Source: Scleromatobacter humisilvae (GTDB lineage: Bacteria; Pseudomonadota; Gammaproteobacteria; Burkholderiales; Burkholderiaceae_C). Taken from it: a stretch of 64,000 bases of DNA. Where the stretch lies: assembly GCF_023231945.1 (NCBI RefSeq), contig NZ_JAJLJH010000007.1, forward strand, positions 186,001-250,000, written 5' to 3'. Under the pieces are notes generated by a model. That model was not told the DNA's origin. It saw only the letters and a program-made list of their open reading frames with translations, and ran no database searches. Within the stretch, counting starts at the first letter, position 1. Each line of letters opens with the position of its first letter. Shown here in pieces: positions 37,047-45,877 of this stretch. The position numbers and the translations under genes were made by a program.

Positions 37047-39521
37047 TCACAGCTTGGCGCTGAATTCGATCTGGAACCTGCGCGGATCGGTGACCGACGC
37101 CGTGTAGGGCACGCCGACGGCCGCGGACAGGTTGCTCAGGCCCGTCACGTAGCGCTTGTCGAACAGGTTGTTGACGATCAGCGCGACGCCCCATCGGTCG
37201 GCCGGCGCCGACCAGCCCAGGCGCGTGTCGACGCGGTCGTGCGCCTCGCCGACGCGGTACGTGGGCGTCGACAGGCAGCTGCCCTGCGTCGCCGAATCGG
37301 CGTTGCAGCGGGTGGCGCCGATGTGGCTGCCCTGCAGCGTCCAGTCGGCCTTTCCGCCGGCGAGCGCCAGCGTCACGTCGAGGCCCGCGGCCAGCGACAG
37401 CATCGGCGTGCCGTAGGGCTGGCCCGTCAGGTCGTTGCCGACCGGGTTGGTCTGGCCCTTGTACTTCTGGTCGATCCACTCGCCGTTGGCGAACAGGCGC
37501 AGCGGCGCGGCGACCTGCCAGTTCAGCTCGCCGTCCACGCCCGTGGCCTCGACGTTGCTGACCGTGATCTCGTAGTGGCCCACGCCGCCATCGGTGGGCT
37601 GCACGAAGGTGATGGCCTGCAGGTTCTTGAACAGGTAGTGGAACAGCGAGGCGCTGTAGGTGATGCCGGCTTCCGCGACGCGGCCCTTGGCGCCCAGCTC
37701 GTAGCTGGTGATCGTCTCCGGATCGAAGCGGCCGTTGTTGGCCTGCGTGCTGACCGAGTTGAAGCCGCCTGCCTGGTAGCCGCGCGTCACCGAGCCGTAG
37801 ACCATGGTGTCGGGCGTGAGCTGGTGATCGATCACGAGGCGCGGGCTGGTGTTGTGCCAGGTCTTGCTCGAGTACACCGGCGCCGCCATCCACTCGGGAT
37901 TGGTGAACTCGATGTTGGTGCCCTGCAGGCCCTGCACCAGACCGCTCAGGCCGTCGGCCGTGGGCTGGTCGATCGCGCCGGCGGCGACGAGCGCGTTGAA
38001 GAAGTCGGGCGACAGCACGCCCAGCTGCGCATCCAGGCCCGGCGCCGAGCGCAGCGGGCTGTACCAGCTGAACTTCTTCGTGTCCTGCGTGAAGCGCACG
38101 CCGGTGGTCACGTTCGTGCGGTCGCCGACGTGCCAGATCACGTCGGCCATCAGCGCCTCGGAGTGCGCGGCCAGCGTGTTGTGCATGCCTTCCTCCCAGC
38201 TCTGGCCCAGCAGGTCGAAGCCGGGCACACCGGCCTCCGCGGCGATGCCGTTCAGCAGGCCCAGCGGCGGCCCGGGCAACGGCGACTGGCCGGCCGCGAT
38301 CAATTGCTGGTCGACCAGTTGCTCCAGCACCGGATCGAGCGTCGTGGTGTTGGTGTTGACCCGGCTCAGCTGCGCCGAGTGCTCGGTCGAGAAACTCGCG
38401 CCGACGAGCCAGTCGGCCATCCTGCTCTTGCCGTTGAGGCGGAACTCCTGCTCGAAGGTCGAGCTCTTCTCGAAGTTGCCCGTCGACAGATACGTGGCGG
38501 GGTTGTCGGTGCCGTCGTTGTCCTCCACGTTGACCGAGTTGAAGTGGCGCCAGCCGGTGGTCGACGTGAACGTCATCCTGTCGCCGAGCTCGTGCTCGAT
38601 GCGAAGGTTCAGGCCGTTGAACAGGCGCGACTCGACGCCGCCGATGGCATCGTTGCGCAGCTGCTCGTGGCGCGGATCGATGTAGGTGATGACCGAGCGA
38701 TCCTCGTTGAACGAGCCGGCGGCCCAGATCGGGCGCGGGCGCTCGTTCAGGTCCTCGTGCTCCCAGGTCAGGACGACGCTGGTGTCGTCGGACGGCGACC
38801 AGCGCGCGCCCATGCGCGTGCCCCACGTGTGCGCCTGGGGGTTCTTGCGGCCGTCGGTGGCGTTGGTGGCCCAGCCATCGCTCTTCTCGCCGACCGCCGA
38901 GATGCGCAGGTCGAAGTCCTCGCTCAGCGCGCGGTTCAACACGCCCTCGGCGTGCACGGTGCCGTAGTTGCCGGCGCGCACGAGGCCCGAGGCCAGGTTC
39001 TGGCCGTCCGGGTCGTTGGTGACGATGGAGATCGCGCCGCCCGCGCTGTTGCGGCCGAACAGCGTGCCCTGCGGGCCCTTGAGCACCTCGACGCGCTTGA
39101 CGTCGTTGAAGTTCAGCAGCGCGCCGCCGGTCTTGCCGGTGTAGACGCCGTTGACGTAGACGCCAACCGGCGCGTCGGTGCCGATGCCGAAGTCGCCGTT
39201 GCCCAGGCCGCGCAGCGAGTAGCTGGGCTGCGTGGGTTGGCTGGCGTCGATCGCCAGGCCCGGCACGAAGTCGGCGACCTGCGCAAGGTTGACGGCGCCG
39301 ACCTTGGCGATCTGTTCCGGCCCGAGCAGCTGGATCGCAATGGGCACCTTCTGGACTTCCTGCTTGCGGCCTTGCGCGGTGACGGTGACCGTCTGGACGT
39401 CGTCGGCCGGCGCCGACGCCGCGGCGTCGGGCGCGGCCGCCTGCGCGTGCGCGCCCGCGCTCGCGAGCGCGGTGATGGCCAGGGCGATGGAGCTCAGGTG
39501 GCGGACGGGAAGTCGTTGCAT
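37047..39521 (-). CDS. TonB-dependent outer-membrane receptor
   Basis: 824 residues with a signal peptide (AHA-QA). A TonB-box-like stretch DVQTVTVTAQ is at about 41-50. The plug domain has GVYVNGVYTGKTGGA and RVEVLKGPQGTLFGRNSAGGAISI. A 22-strand type barrel follows, ending RFQIEFSAKL with a terminal hydrophobic residue. It belongs to the CirA/Fiu-like group common in carbon-source receptors. The ligand is unknown. Its start is 1 base after the stop of the diheme cytochrome gene, so it is the third gene of that operon. Confidence 0.94.
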   Translation of the reverse strand: MQRLPVRHLSSIALAITALASAGAHAQAAAPDAAASAPADDVQTVTVTAQGRKQEVQKVPIAIQLLGPEQIAKVGAVNLAQVADFVPGLAIDASQPTQPSYSLRGLGNGDFGIGTDAPVGVYVNGVYTGKTGGALLNFNDVKRVEVLKGPQGTLFGRNSAGGAISIVTNDPDGQNLASGLVRAGNYGTVHAEGVLNRALSEDFDLRISAVGEKSDGWATNATDGRKNPQAHTWGTRMGARWSPSDDTSVVLTWEHEDLNERPRPIWAAGSFNEDRSVITYIDPRHEQLRNDAIGGVESRLFNGLNLRIEHELGDRMTFTSTTGWRHFNSVNVEDNDGTDNPATYLSTGNFEKSSTFEQEFRLNGKSRMADWLVGASFSTEHSAQLSRVNTNTTTLDPVLEQLVDQQLIAAGQSPLPGPPLGLLNGIAAEAGVPGFDLLGQSWEEGMHNTLAAHSEALMADVIWHVGDRTNVTTGVRFTQDTKKFSWYSPLRSAPGLDAQLGVLSPDFFNALVAAGAIDQPTADGLSGLVQGLQGTNIEFTNPEWMAAPVYSSKTWHNTSPRLVIDHQLTPDTMVYGSVTRGYQAGGFNSVSTQANNGRFDPETITSYELGAKGRVAEAGITYSASLFHYLFKNLQAITFVQPTDGGVGHYEITVSNVEATGVDGELNWQVAAPLRLFANGEWIDQKYKGQTNPVGNDLTGQPYGTPMLSLAAGLDVTLALAGGKADWTLQGSHIGATRCNADSATQGSCLSTPTYRVGEAHDRVDTRLGWSAPADRWGVALIVNNLFDKRYVTGLSNLSAAVGVPYTASVTDPRRFQIEFSAKL

Positions 39522-39522
39522 G

Positions 39523-40662
39523 TCAGTCCTTCAGGGGAACGTCGTTCTGGCAATGTCCGGGCATCGCGGCGATCCAGTCGCGGATCAGCTGCACGCCTTC
39601 CTGGTGCACGGTGCTGCGGCCCAGCTCGGGCATCATCACGCCGCCTTCCGTGCTCGCGAGCCGGAACGGCAGGATGGAGTCGTCGGGCTTGCCCGGCACG
39701 ATGTCGTGGATACGGTCACCCGTACCCTTGCCGGCGGCCACCGAGGGCTTGCAGAGGCCGAGAGACCAATCGGCGGGGCCGAGCGCGTCGAGCCGCAGCG
39801 AGGTGTTGCTCGCGGTGCCGCCCGTCTGGTGGCAGTGCGCGCAGTTGACGTCGAGGTAGCTGCGCGCGCGGTCGGCGAGCGGCGCCTGCGCGTCGTGCCA
39901 GTCGGCCGCACGCGGCAGGTCGCCCGCGGGCACCCCCGTGAGGAAGCCGGCGCGCACCCATCGCGCTATCTGGTTCTGCGGGCCGTCCGCGTAGGCCAGC
40001 GTGCGGTTCAGGTTGCGCGCCTTCGGCCCCAGCGGCGTGAACGCGCCGTTCCTGAGGTTGGTGACGTGGCACGAGGCGCACTGGTTCTCGTTGGGAACGA
40101 CGTAGGTGAACTTCTCGCCGTGGCCCTGCGCGTCGACCAGCTCCAGCGCCTTCTCGTCGCCGGTGCGCTGCAGCTGGGCCTCGCTCTGCTCGGCGTTCCA
40201 CACGTAGGGCAGCACCGTCCAGCCGTCGGCGCGCCGCACCAGCAGGCGCGTCTCGACCAGCCGCACGCGCGACAGATCCAGCCCCGCGGCGGGCGCACCC
40301 GGTTCGGCGTCGTAGGTCCTGAGGACGGCGTCGCCGGAGGCGCGCGGATAGTAGAAGGTCTTGGACAGGATGGTGCCGACCGGGAAGTCGAAGGCCTGCT
40401 CCGCGCTGTATGTCGCCGGTACCCCTGCCGGCATCCACACGGTGCGCAGCTTGTGCGCGTAGTCGCTGAACAGCGGCGTGACGAGGTCGTACGGCAGCAC
40501 GCCGGCGTTGGGCGCGAGGCGGCCGCCGGACACGTTGAGCACGTGCCAGTCGGACAGGTGCTCGGGCCGGCCGTCCGCGATGAAGCTCACCGGCGCCGGC
40601 GCGCGCGAGCAAGCCGCGAGCGCGGCGAGCATGACGGCGACGAGGGCGAGGCGCAGGCGCAT
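39523..40662 (-). CDS. Diheme c-type cytochrome lipoprotein (SO2930/HNE_0200 family)
   Basis: 379 residues with lipobox LAALAAC. Two heme c sites are seen: CASCH (195-199) and CAHCH (274-278). Sequence features such as PNENQCASCH and DVNCAHCHQTGG fit the family defined as TIGR03806, which occurs paired with a beta-helix protein of TIGR03805, as here. The function of the pair is not known to me. Two hemes suggest electron transfer at the periplasmic side of a membrane. Nine bases after the beta-helix gene. Confidence 0.9.
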   Translation of the reverse strand: MRLRLALVAVMLAALAACSRAPAPVSFIADGRPEHLSDWHVLNVSGGRLAPNAGVLPYDLVTPLFSDYAHKLRTVWMPAGVPATYSAEQAFDFPVGTILSKTFYYPRASGDAVLRTYDAEPGAPAAGLDLSRVRLVETRLLVRRADGWTVLPYVWNAEQSEAQLQRTGDEKALELVDAQGHGEKFTYVVPNENQCASCHVTNLRNGAFTPLGPKARNLNRTLAYADGPQNQIARWVRAGFLTGVPAGDLPRAADWHDAQAPLADRARSYLDVNCAHCHQTGGTASNTSLRLDALGPADWSLGLCKPSVAAGKGTGDRIHDIVPGKPDDSILPFRLASTEGGVMMPELGRSTVHQEGVQLIRDWIAAMPGHCQNDVPLKD

Positions 40663-40671
40663 CGGACGGGA

Positions 40672-41955
40672 TCAGGCTGCGGCGGCGGAAGCGGCCACGC
40701 CGACCGGCGGCACCAGCGTGACCGGCGACAGCGGCGTCAGCTTGCAACGCAGCGCGTCGGTCACCACCTTCGGATCCTTGTACTTGTGCGGCCCGTCGGC
40801 GTTGAGCACGCCCGAGGCGGTCGCGTCGACGCACAGGCGCTCCTCGGCGACGTCGGCGCGCGCGGGGTCGACGTAGCCGTCCCACAGCACGTCGGGGAAG
40901 TGCCCGTTGAGGCCGAACATCGCCGTCTTCAGCACCTTCAGGTCCATGCCGTCGGGCGAGTCGCCGCCGCCAGCGAAGCGGTTGTCGTGCACGGCGATGC
41001 CGCGCGGGTACGGGTCGTAGCCCGGCTGGACGCCCTTCGTCGTGGCATACCCGGTGGAGTAGTAGCTGGAGATGATGACGTTGGCCGTCGCGTTGTTGGT
41101 GACGTCGTTGTCGAAGATCTCCACCAGCGAGTTCGAGTTGACGACCACGCCCGAGCCGGCCGGCACGCTGGCGACCGCCGTGCCCTTGGCGCCGAAGTTG
41201 CCGGTGTTGTTGGCGTCGACCTTGTTGTGGAACACGCGCGTGCTGTGCCCCGGCTGCGACAGGTTGGGCATGTTGAAGACGAGGATGCCGCCGGTGTTGC
41301 CGGTGGCCACGTTGTCGTGCACGTCGGCGTCTATCGTGTTCTCGATCTCGATGCCCGCCACGTTCTGCTCGGCGCGGCATCCGCGCACGACGACGTTCCG
41401 CGATTGCCCGACGTAGATGCCGGCGTCGGCGGCGCCGAACGACTGCGAGTTCTCGATCAGCACGTTCTTCGTCTTGACCGGATACAGGCCGTAGGCGCCG
41501 TTGCTGGTCTTGGGGCCGTCCGTCCAGCGCACGCGCACGTCGCGGATCGTGATGTTCTCGCCGCTGTTGATCTTGAGCGCGTCGCCCTTGGTGTCCTCGA
41601 TCGTCAGGCCCTCGATGCGGAAGTCGCTCGCCTGCGCCAGCAGGCCTTCGGGCCCGGCGACCTGGTTGCGGAACGACAGGATGGTCTTGTCCATGCCCGC
41701 GCCGTGGATCGTGACGCCGTTGACGCGCAGCGACAGCCCGCGGTCGAGATGCCAGCGGCCCGCCGGGATCTCGACGACCGTGCCCGGCTTGGCGTCCAGC
41801 AGCTGGCCCTGCAGCTTCTTGCCGAAGTCGACGTCCACCGGCAGGTCGCCGGCGCGCGTGTTCGGGTCCGACGCGGGTTTGCTGCAGGCGGCCAGCGCGC
41901 CGGCAACGGCGACGACGAGAGCGAGCAGGCGATGGGACGTGCGGAGCGGATGCAT
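40672..41955 (-). CDS. Parallel beta-helix lipoprotein (TIGR03805 type)
   Basis: 427 residues from MHPLRTSHRL, with lipobox ALAAC. The middle is a run of beta-helix rungs (GVTIHGAGMDKTIL, ITIRDVRVRW, NVLIENSQSFG, NVVVRGCRAEQN), the fold of pectate lyases and carbohydrate epimerases. I see no clear catalytic triad. First gene of the operon beta-helix, cytochrome, TonB receptor, divergent from a TetR gene. An upstream in-frame ATG at 41994 would overlap the putative operator and is less likely. Confidence 0.9.
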   Translation of the reverse strand: MHPLRTSHRLLALVVAVAGALAACSKPASDPNTRAGDLPVDVDFGKKLQGQLLDAKPGTVVEIPAGRWHLDRGLSLRVNGVTIHGAGMDKTILSFRNQVAGPEGLLAQASDFRIEGLTIEDTKGDALKINSGENITIRDVRVRWTDGPKTSNGAYGLYPVKTKNVLIENSQSFGAADAGIYVGQSRNVVVRGCRAEQNVAGIEIENTIDADVHDNVATGNTGGILVFNMPNLSQPGHSTRVFHNKVDANNTGNFGAKGTAVASVPAGSGVVVNSNSLVEIFDNDVTNNATANVIISSYYSTGYATTKGVQPGYDPYPRGIAVHDNRFAGGGDSPDGMDLKVLKTAMFGLNGHFPDVLWDGYVDPARADVAEERLCVDATASGVLNADGPHKYKDPKVVTDALRCKLTPLSPVTLVPPVGVAASAAAA

Positions 41956-41988
41956 GGCGAGGCCTCGCTGATGCGACAGGTCAAAAGA

Positions 41989-42001
41989 TAGCAATGGCTA
42001 C
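41989..42001. promoter_or_regulatory. Operator-like site 1 (TAGCAATGGCTAC)
   Basis: A 13-base site with a TAGC...GCTA inverted repeat, in the divergent gap between the beta-helix and TetR genes. A near copy lies 67 bases away. Probably bound by the adjacent TetR regulator, as such repressors usually sit in their own divergent promoter region. Confidence 0.4.
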
Positions 42002-42055
42002 CGTTGATGGCGTTGGTGCTTTCCCTGTACTGGAGAAAGCAAACCGGGAACACCA

Positions 42056-42068
42056 TAGTCATGGCTAC
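42056..42068. promoter_or_regulatory. Operator-like site 2 (TAGTCATGGCTAC)
   Basis: Matches site 1 at 11 of 13 positions, in the same orientation. A further related sequence in the opposite orientation (GCCATTGCCTAC) lies at 42085-42096. Three similar sites within 110 bases suggest cooperative control of both divergent promoters. Confidence 0.4.
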
Positions 42069-42141
42069 TGTATTGGCCGCCCGTGCCATTGCCTACACGG
42101 TGGATACACTGCCCCCCGCCCGACCCACCCTCGACCCCTTC

Positions 42142-42822
42142 ATGCCGCGCAAATCCAAGGCCTCCGACGACGCGCCGCCACCCGCAGCCAGCGGCGTGGA
42201 GCTGGACCGCAAGCGCGACCCGACGCAGACGCGCGCGCTGGAGACCTGCGAGCGCATCCTCGACGCCGCAGCCAACCTGCTGGGCGAGGTCGGCATCGAG
42301 CGGCTGTCCACCAACCTGATCTGCGAGCGCGCCGGCCTGTCGCCGCCGGCGCTCTACCGCTACTACCCGAACAAGTACGCGGTGCTCGCGGAGCTCGGCG
42401 TGCGCCTCATGATGAGCCAGAACGAGCTGCTCGAGAAATGGGCGACGCCGGCAACGATGCGGCTTCCGGCCGCGAAGTTCGAGCAGCGCATCCGGGAGCT
42501 GTTCCTCGACACGCTGGCGATGACGCGCCAGGCGATCGCCGGCGAGTGGATCACGCGCGCACTGCGCGCGGTGCCGTCGCTGGCGCCGGTGCGCATCGAG
42601 TCGCACGAGCACGTCACCGGCCTGGTGGTGGCCGCGTTCGCGTCCGCGTATCCCGGCGTGCCGGAGGCGCGCGTGCGTCTCGTGTCGCGGCTCGGGATCG
42701 AGGTGATGTATTCGGCGCAGGAGCTGCTGGTCGACGACGCGACGCTGGACGCCGACGAGGTCGCCGCCGTGATGTCGCACATGGTGGCGACCCAGGTGCT
42801 GCAGCTGCGCAAGGAACGCTAG
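42142..42822 (+). CDS. TetR-family transcriptional regulator
   Basis: 226 residues from MPRKSKASDD. The N-terminal helix-turn-helix domain is clear (ILDAAANLLGEVGIERLSTNLICERAGLSP, then ALYRYYPNKYAVLAELG). The C-terminal part is the ligand-binding half, with no assignable ligand. Divergent from the beta-helix/cytochrome/TonB operon, which it most likely represses. Upstream ATGs are possible but translate poorly conserved-looking sequence across the operator sites. The stop TAG overlaps the convergent stop in the palindrome CTAG. Confidence 0.92.
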   Translation: MPRKSKASDDAPPPAASGVELDRKRDPTQTRALETCERILDAAANLLGEVGIERLSTNLICERAGLSPPALYRYYPNKYAVLAELGVRLMMSQNELLEKWATPATMRLPAAKFEQRIRELFLDTLAMTRQAIAGEWITRALRAVPSLAPVRIESHEHVTGLVVAAFASAYPGVPEARVRLVSRLGIEVMYSAQELLVDDATLDADEVAAVMSHMVATQVLQLRKER

Positions 42823-45224
42823 CCGACCAGCATGGCCTCGTAGGCGCGTTCGAGCGCCGCGCAGCAGGCCGGCGTGTCGAACAGCGGCGCGGTCGTGCGC
42901 GCGCGGGCGAGACGCTCGCGCACGTGCGCGAGGCGCGCCTGGTCGCGCGCGAGCTCGATGGCGCGCGACTCGAACGCGGCGACGTCGTCCACCAGCAGTT
43001 CGTCGGCCACGCCCAGCGCGTGCAGCAGGCTCGCGCCGACGCGGCCCGGGAAGCTCGTGCCGCGGCACGACAGCACCGGCAGCCCGGCCCACAGCGCGTC
43101 GCTGGCGGTGGTGTGCGCGTTGTAGGGCAGTGTGTCGAGGAACAGGTCGGCGCAGGCGTGGCGGGCGAGGTGGTCATCGAGACGGATGCGCGGCGCGAAA
43201 TGAAGCCGCCCGGCCGCGATGCCGTGCGACGACGCGGCCTCGCGCAGGTTGCGCGTGGCCGCGTCGTTGTCCTGCAGCAGCCACAGCACGCTGCCGTCGA
43301 CCGCGGCGAGGATGCGCATCCACGACGCGAAGGTCTCGGGCGTGATCTTGTACGTGTTGTTGAAGCACGCGAACACGACGGCGTCGTCGGGCAGCCCCTG
43401 CTCGGCGCGCGTGGTCGGCGCGCCGATCGCCCGCTGGCGGTCGTTGGGCTGGTAGCTGTGGGGCAGGCGGACCACGCGCTCGACGTAGGCGCCCTCCTCG
43501 CCGGCCGGGATCGTCTGCGCATCGGCGACGATGACGTCCAGGTACGGCGCGCCCAGCGTGCCCGGAAAACCGAGGTAGTTGACCTGCACCGGCGCCGGCC
43601 GGCGCGCGAACACGCCGGTGCGGCCGAGGCCGAACCAGCCGTTGAGGTTGACCAGGATGTCGATGCGGCGATCGGCGACGGCGCGCGCGGCCTCGTCGTC
43701 GGGCAGCGCCGCGATGCTGACGACCTCGTCGAACGCAGAGTTCATGCGGCGGCGCACGGTGCTGCCGTCGTCCCAGCCGTTGTCGAACGCGACGATCTCG
43801 AAGCGCTGGCGGTCGTGCAACTCGAACAGCTCCACCGCGAGGATGGACGTGGCCTGGTTGCGGAACTCACCGGCGAGGTAGCCGACCCGGATCCTCGCGT
43901 TGCCCAGGCGCTGTCCCGGCGCGACGAGCGCGGCCTGCGGCGGGAACTGGTCGGCCGCGAACAGCTCCGCGCAGCGTCGAAGCCACATCGGATCGGCGGC
44001 GATGGCCTGGTAGGCGAAGGGCTCGATCACGGCCCGGCCGTGTTCGACGCCGGCGTGCACCTGCGCGACGAGCGCGTCGAGGCCGCGCCAGTCGCAGGCC
44101 ATCATCTGCGCGTGGACGCGCTTGCCGAGCGCATACGGATACGCGGTATCGAGCGCCAGCACGCGCTCGAACGCGAGCGCGGCCTCGTCGTAGCGCTTCA
44201 ACGCCAGCAGCGCGTTGCCGCGATTGCAGGCGACGCCGGCGACGCCGGGCGTCGCGGCCAGCACGGTGTCGAAGTCGGCGATGGCGTCCTCGTGGCGGCG
44301 CAGTTCGTGCAAGGCGTTGCCGCGCTGCAGGCGTGCGTCCAGCCGCGTCGGGGCGATCTCGAGGCAGCGCGTGAACGCCGGCACCGCGTCGCCCCAGCGG
44401 CGCAGCGCGAACAGCGCGCCGCCGCGGCCCTCGTGCGCGCTGGCGTGTTGCGGATCGATGCGAAGCGCCGCATCGAAATCGGCCAGCGCCGCGGCCGCAT
44501 CCTTCAACGCGAGGCGCGCGGTGCCCCGGCCGGCGATGGCCTGCGCGTAGGTCGGCGCGAGCGCGACGGCGCGCTCGTAGGCGGCCAGCGCCTCGTCCTG
44601 GCGCCCGAGATCCTGCAGCACGCGGGCGCGGTTGTTGTGCGCCTGGGCAATGTCGGCGCGGGCGGCGATCACCGCGTCGTAGGCGGCCAGCGCCTGCACG
44701 AGCCGGCCGGCCGCGTGCAGCGCGTTGCCGCGGTTGTAGGCGGCCTCGACGTAATCGGGCCTCACGCTCAGCGCACGGTCGAACGACGCGATGGCCTCCT
44801 CGTGCCGGCCCAGCGCACTGAGCGTGTTGCCGCGGTTGTTCAGCGCCTCGAGCATGCCGGGCCGCAGTGCCAGCGCGCGTTCCAGGCTCTGCAGCGCCTC
44901 GTCGTGGCGGCCCAGCACGTGCAGCACGTAGCCGAGGTTGCCGTGCACGACGGCATCGTGCGGGTCGACGGCGAGCGCCTGGCCGATCAGGTCGGCGGCG
45001 ATCTGGGGATGGCCCACCTGGAACGCCAGCATGCCCAGCGAGTGCAGCGCGTCGACATGCCGCGGCTCGCGGCGCAGCACCTCGCGGTAGACGCGCTCGG
45101 CCTCGCCGGCGCGGCCGGCGTGCTGGAGCGCCTGCGCCTGCGCCATCAGGTGATCCAGCGCGGGCACCGCGCCGAAGGCGGGCGGCCGCAGGAAGACGGG
45201 CGGGCTGACGGGTTTCTTGGCCAT
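42819..45224 (-). CDS. TPR protein with O-GlcNAc transferase (SPINDLY) domain
   Basis: 801 residues. About eleven TPR repeats fill residues 25-380 (for example NLGYVLHVLGRHDEAL, NRGNTLSALGRHEEAI). The C-terminal half has the GT41 fold: RIRVGYLAGEFRNQATS, RIDILVNLNGWFG, APVQVNYLGFPGTLGAPYLD, FACFNNTYKITPETF and the donor-site region AGLPVLSCRGTSFPGRVGASLL. GT41 enzymes usually have His after FRN/FRx in the first motif. Here it is Gln (FRNQATS). Possible roles are protein or flagellin glycosylation, but none is supported by neighbours. Confidence 0.9.
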   Translation of the reverse strand: MAKKPVSPPVFLRPPAFGAVPALDHLMAQAQALQHAGRAGEAERVYREVLRREPRHVDALHSLGMLAFQVGHPQIAADLIGQALAVDPHDAVVHGNLGYVLHVLGRHDEALQSLERALALRPGMLEALNNRGNTLSALGRHEEAIASFDRALSVRPDYVEAAYNRGNALHAAGRLVQALAAYDAVIAARADIAQAHNNRARVLQDLGRQDEALAAYERAVALAPTYAQAIAGRGTARLALKDAAAALADFDAALRIDPQHASAHEGRGGALFALRRWGDAVPAFTRCLEIAPTRLDARLQRGNALHELRRHEDAIADFDTVLAATPGVAGVACNRGNALLALKRYDEAALAFERVLALDTAYPYALGKRVHAQMMACDWRGLDALVAQVHAGVEHGRAVIEPFAYQAIAADPMWLRRCAELFAADQFPPQAALVAPGQRLGNARIRVGYLAGEFRNQATSILAVELFELHDRQRFEIVAFDNGWDDGSTVRRRMNSAFDEVVSIAALPDDEAARAVADRRIDILVNLNGWFGLGRTGVFARRPAPVQVNYLGFPGTLGAPYLDVIVADAQTIPAGEEGAYVERVVRLPHSYQPNDRQRAIGAPTTRAEQGLPDDAVVFACFNNTYKITPETFASWMRILAAVDGSVLWLLQDNDAATRNLREAASSHGIAAGRLHFAPRIRLDDHLARHACADLFLDTLPYNAHTTASDALWAGLPVLSCRGTSFPGRVGASLLHALGVADELLVDDVAAFESRAIELARDQARLAHVRERLARARTTAPLFDTPACCAALERAYEAMLVG

Positions 45225-45258
45225 GCCGCATTGTGGCCGGCCGCGCCGGCGCGCGGCC

Positions 45259-45852
45259 TCAGCGCGGCTTCAGGGCCGTCGCCAGGTCGCCGACGGCGTC
45301 GAGCACGCCCTGCACGCCGTGCATCGCCTTCGCATCCTTCAACGCGCCGGCCTCGTCGAACGCCTCGCCCGCCTTGCCGAGCGCGAACTGCTGCGGCACG
45401 ACGATCATCTGGAACGCGCCGCCGAGGTATTGGCGCAGCAGGTTCATCGAGCGGAGGCCGCCGAGCGGGCCGGGCGAGGCCGACAGCAGCGCGGCCGCCT
45501 TGTTGGCCGTGGCCTCCTTGCCGCCGCCGCCCGGCGCGCTCGCCGAGATGCGCGACAACCAGTCGAAGGCGTTGAGCACCAGCGGCGTCGGGAAGGCGTT
45601 GTATTCGGGCGTGACGAGCAGCAGGGCATCGTGCGCGAGCAGCGCGTCGCGCAGCTGCAGCGCGGCCGGCGGCACGCCCGGGCCGTATTCGATGTCGCCG
45701 TCGTAGATCGGCAGCGCGAGCGCGCGCAGGTCGAGCTCGGTGACCTCGCAGCCGTCGCGCCGCGCGGCGGCCGCCGCCACACGGGCGAGGCTGCGGTTGT
45801 AGGAGCCGGCGCGCTCGCTGCCGGCGATGATCAACAGGCGGATCGGTTTCAT
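45259..45852 (-). CDS. NADPH-dependent FMN reductase family protein
   Basis: 197 residues with a flavodoxin-like fold. The FMN phosphate motif GSERAGSYNRSLA is at the N-terminus, and LLLVTPEYNAFPTPLVLNAFDWLSR is the family's central signature. Such proteins reduce flavins, quinones, azo dyes or chromate. The physiological substrate is unknown. Same strand as the carbonic anhydrase gene 25 bases upstream and the TPR gene downstream. Confidence 0.9.
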   Translation of the reverse strand: MKPIRLLIIAGSERAGSYNRSLARVAAAAARRDGCEVTELDLRALALPIYDGDIEYGPGVPPAALQLRDALLAHDALLLVTPEYNAFPTPLVLNAFDWLSRISASAPGGGGKEATANKAAALLSASPGPLGGLRSMNLLRQYLGGAFQMIVVPQQFALGKAGEAFDEAGALKDAKAMHGVQGVLDAVGDLATALKPR

Positions 45853-45877
45853 GAGGGCGAGGATACCCCTCGCGCGC

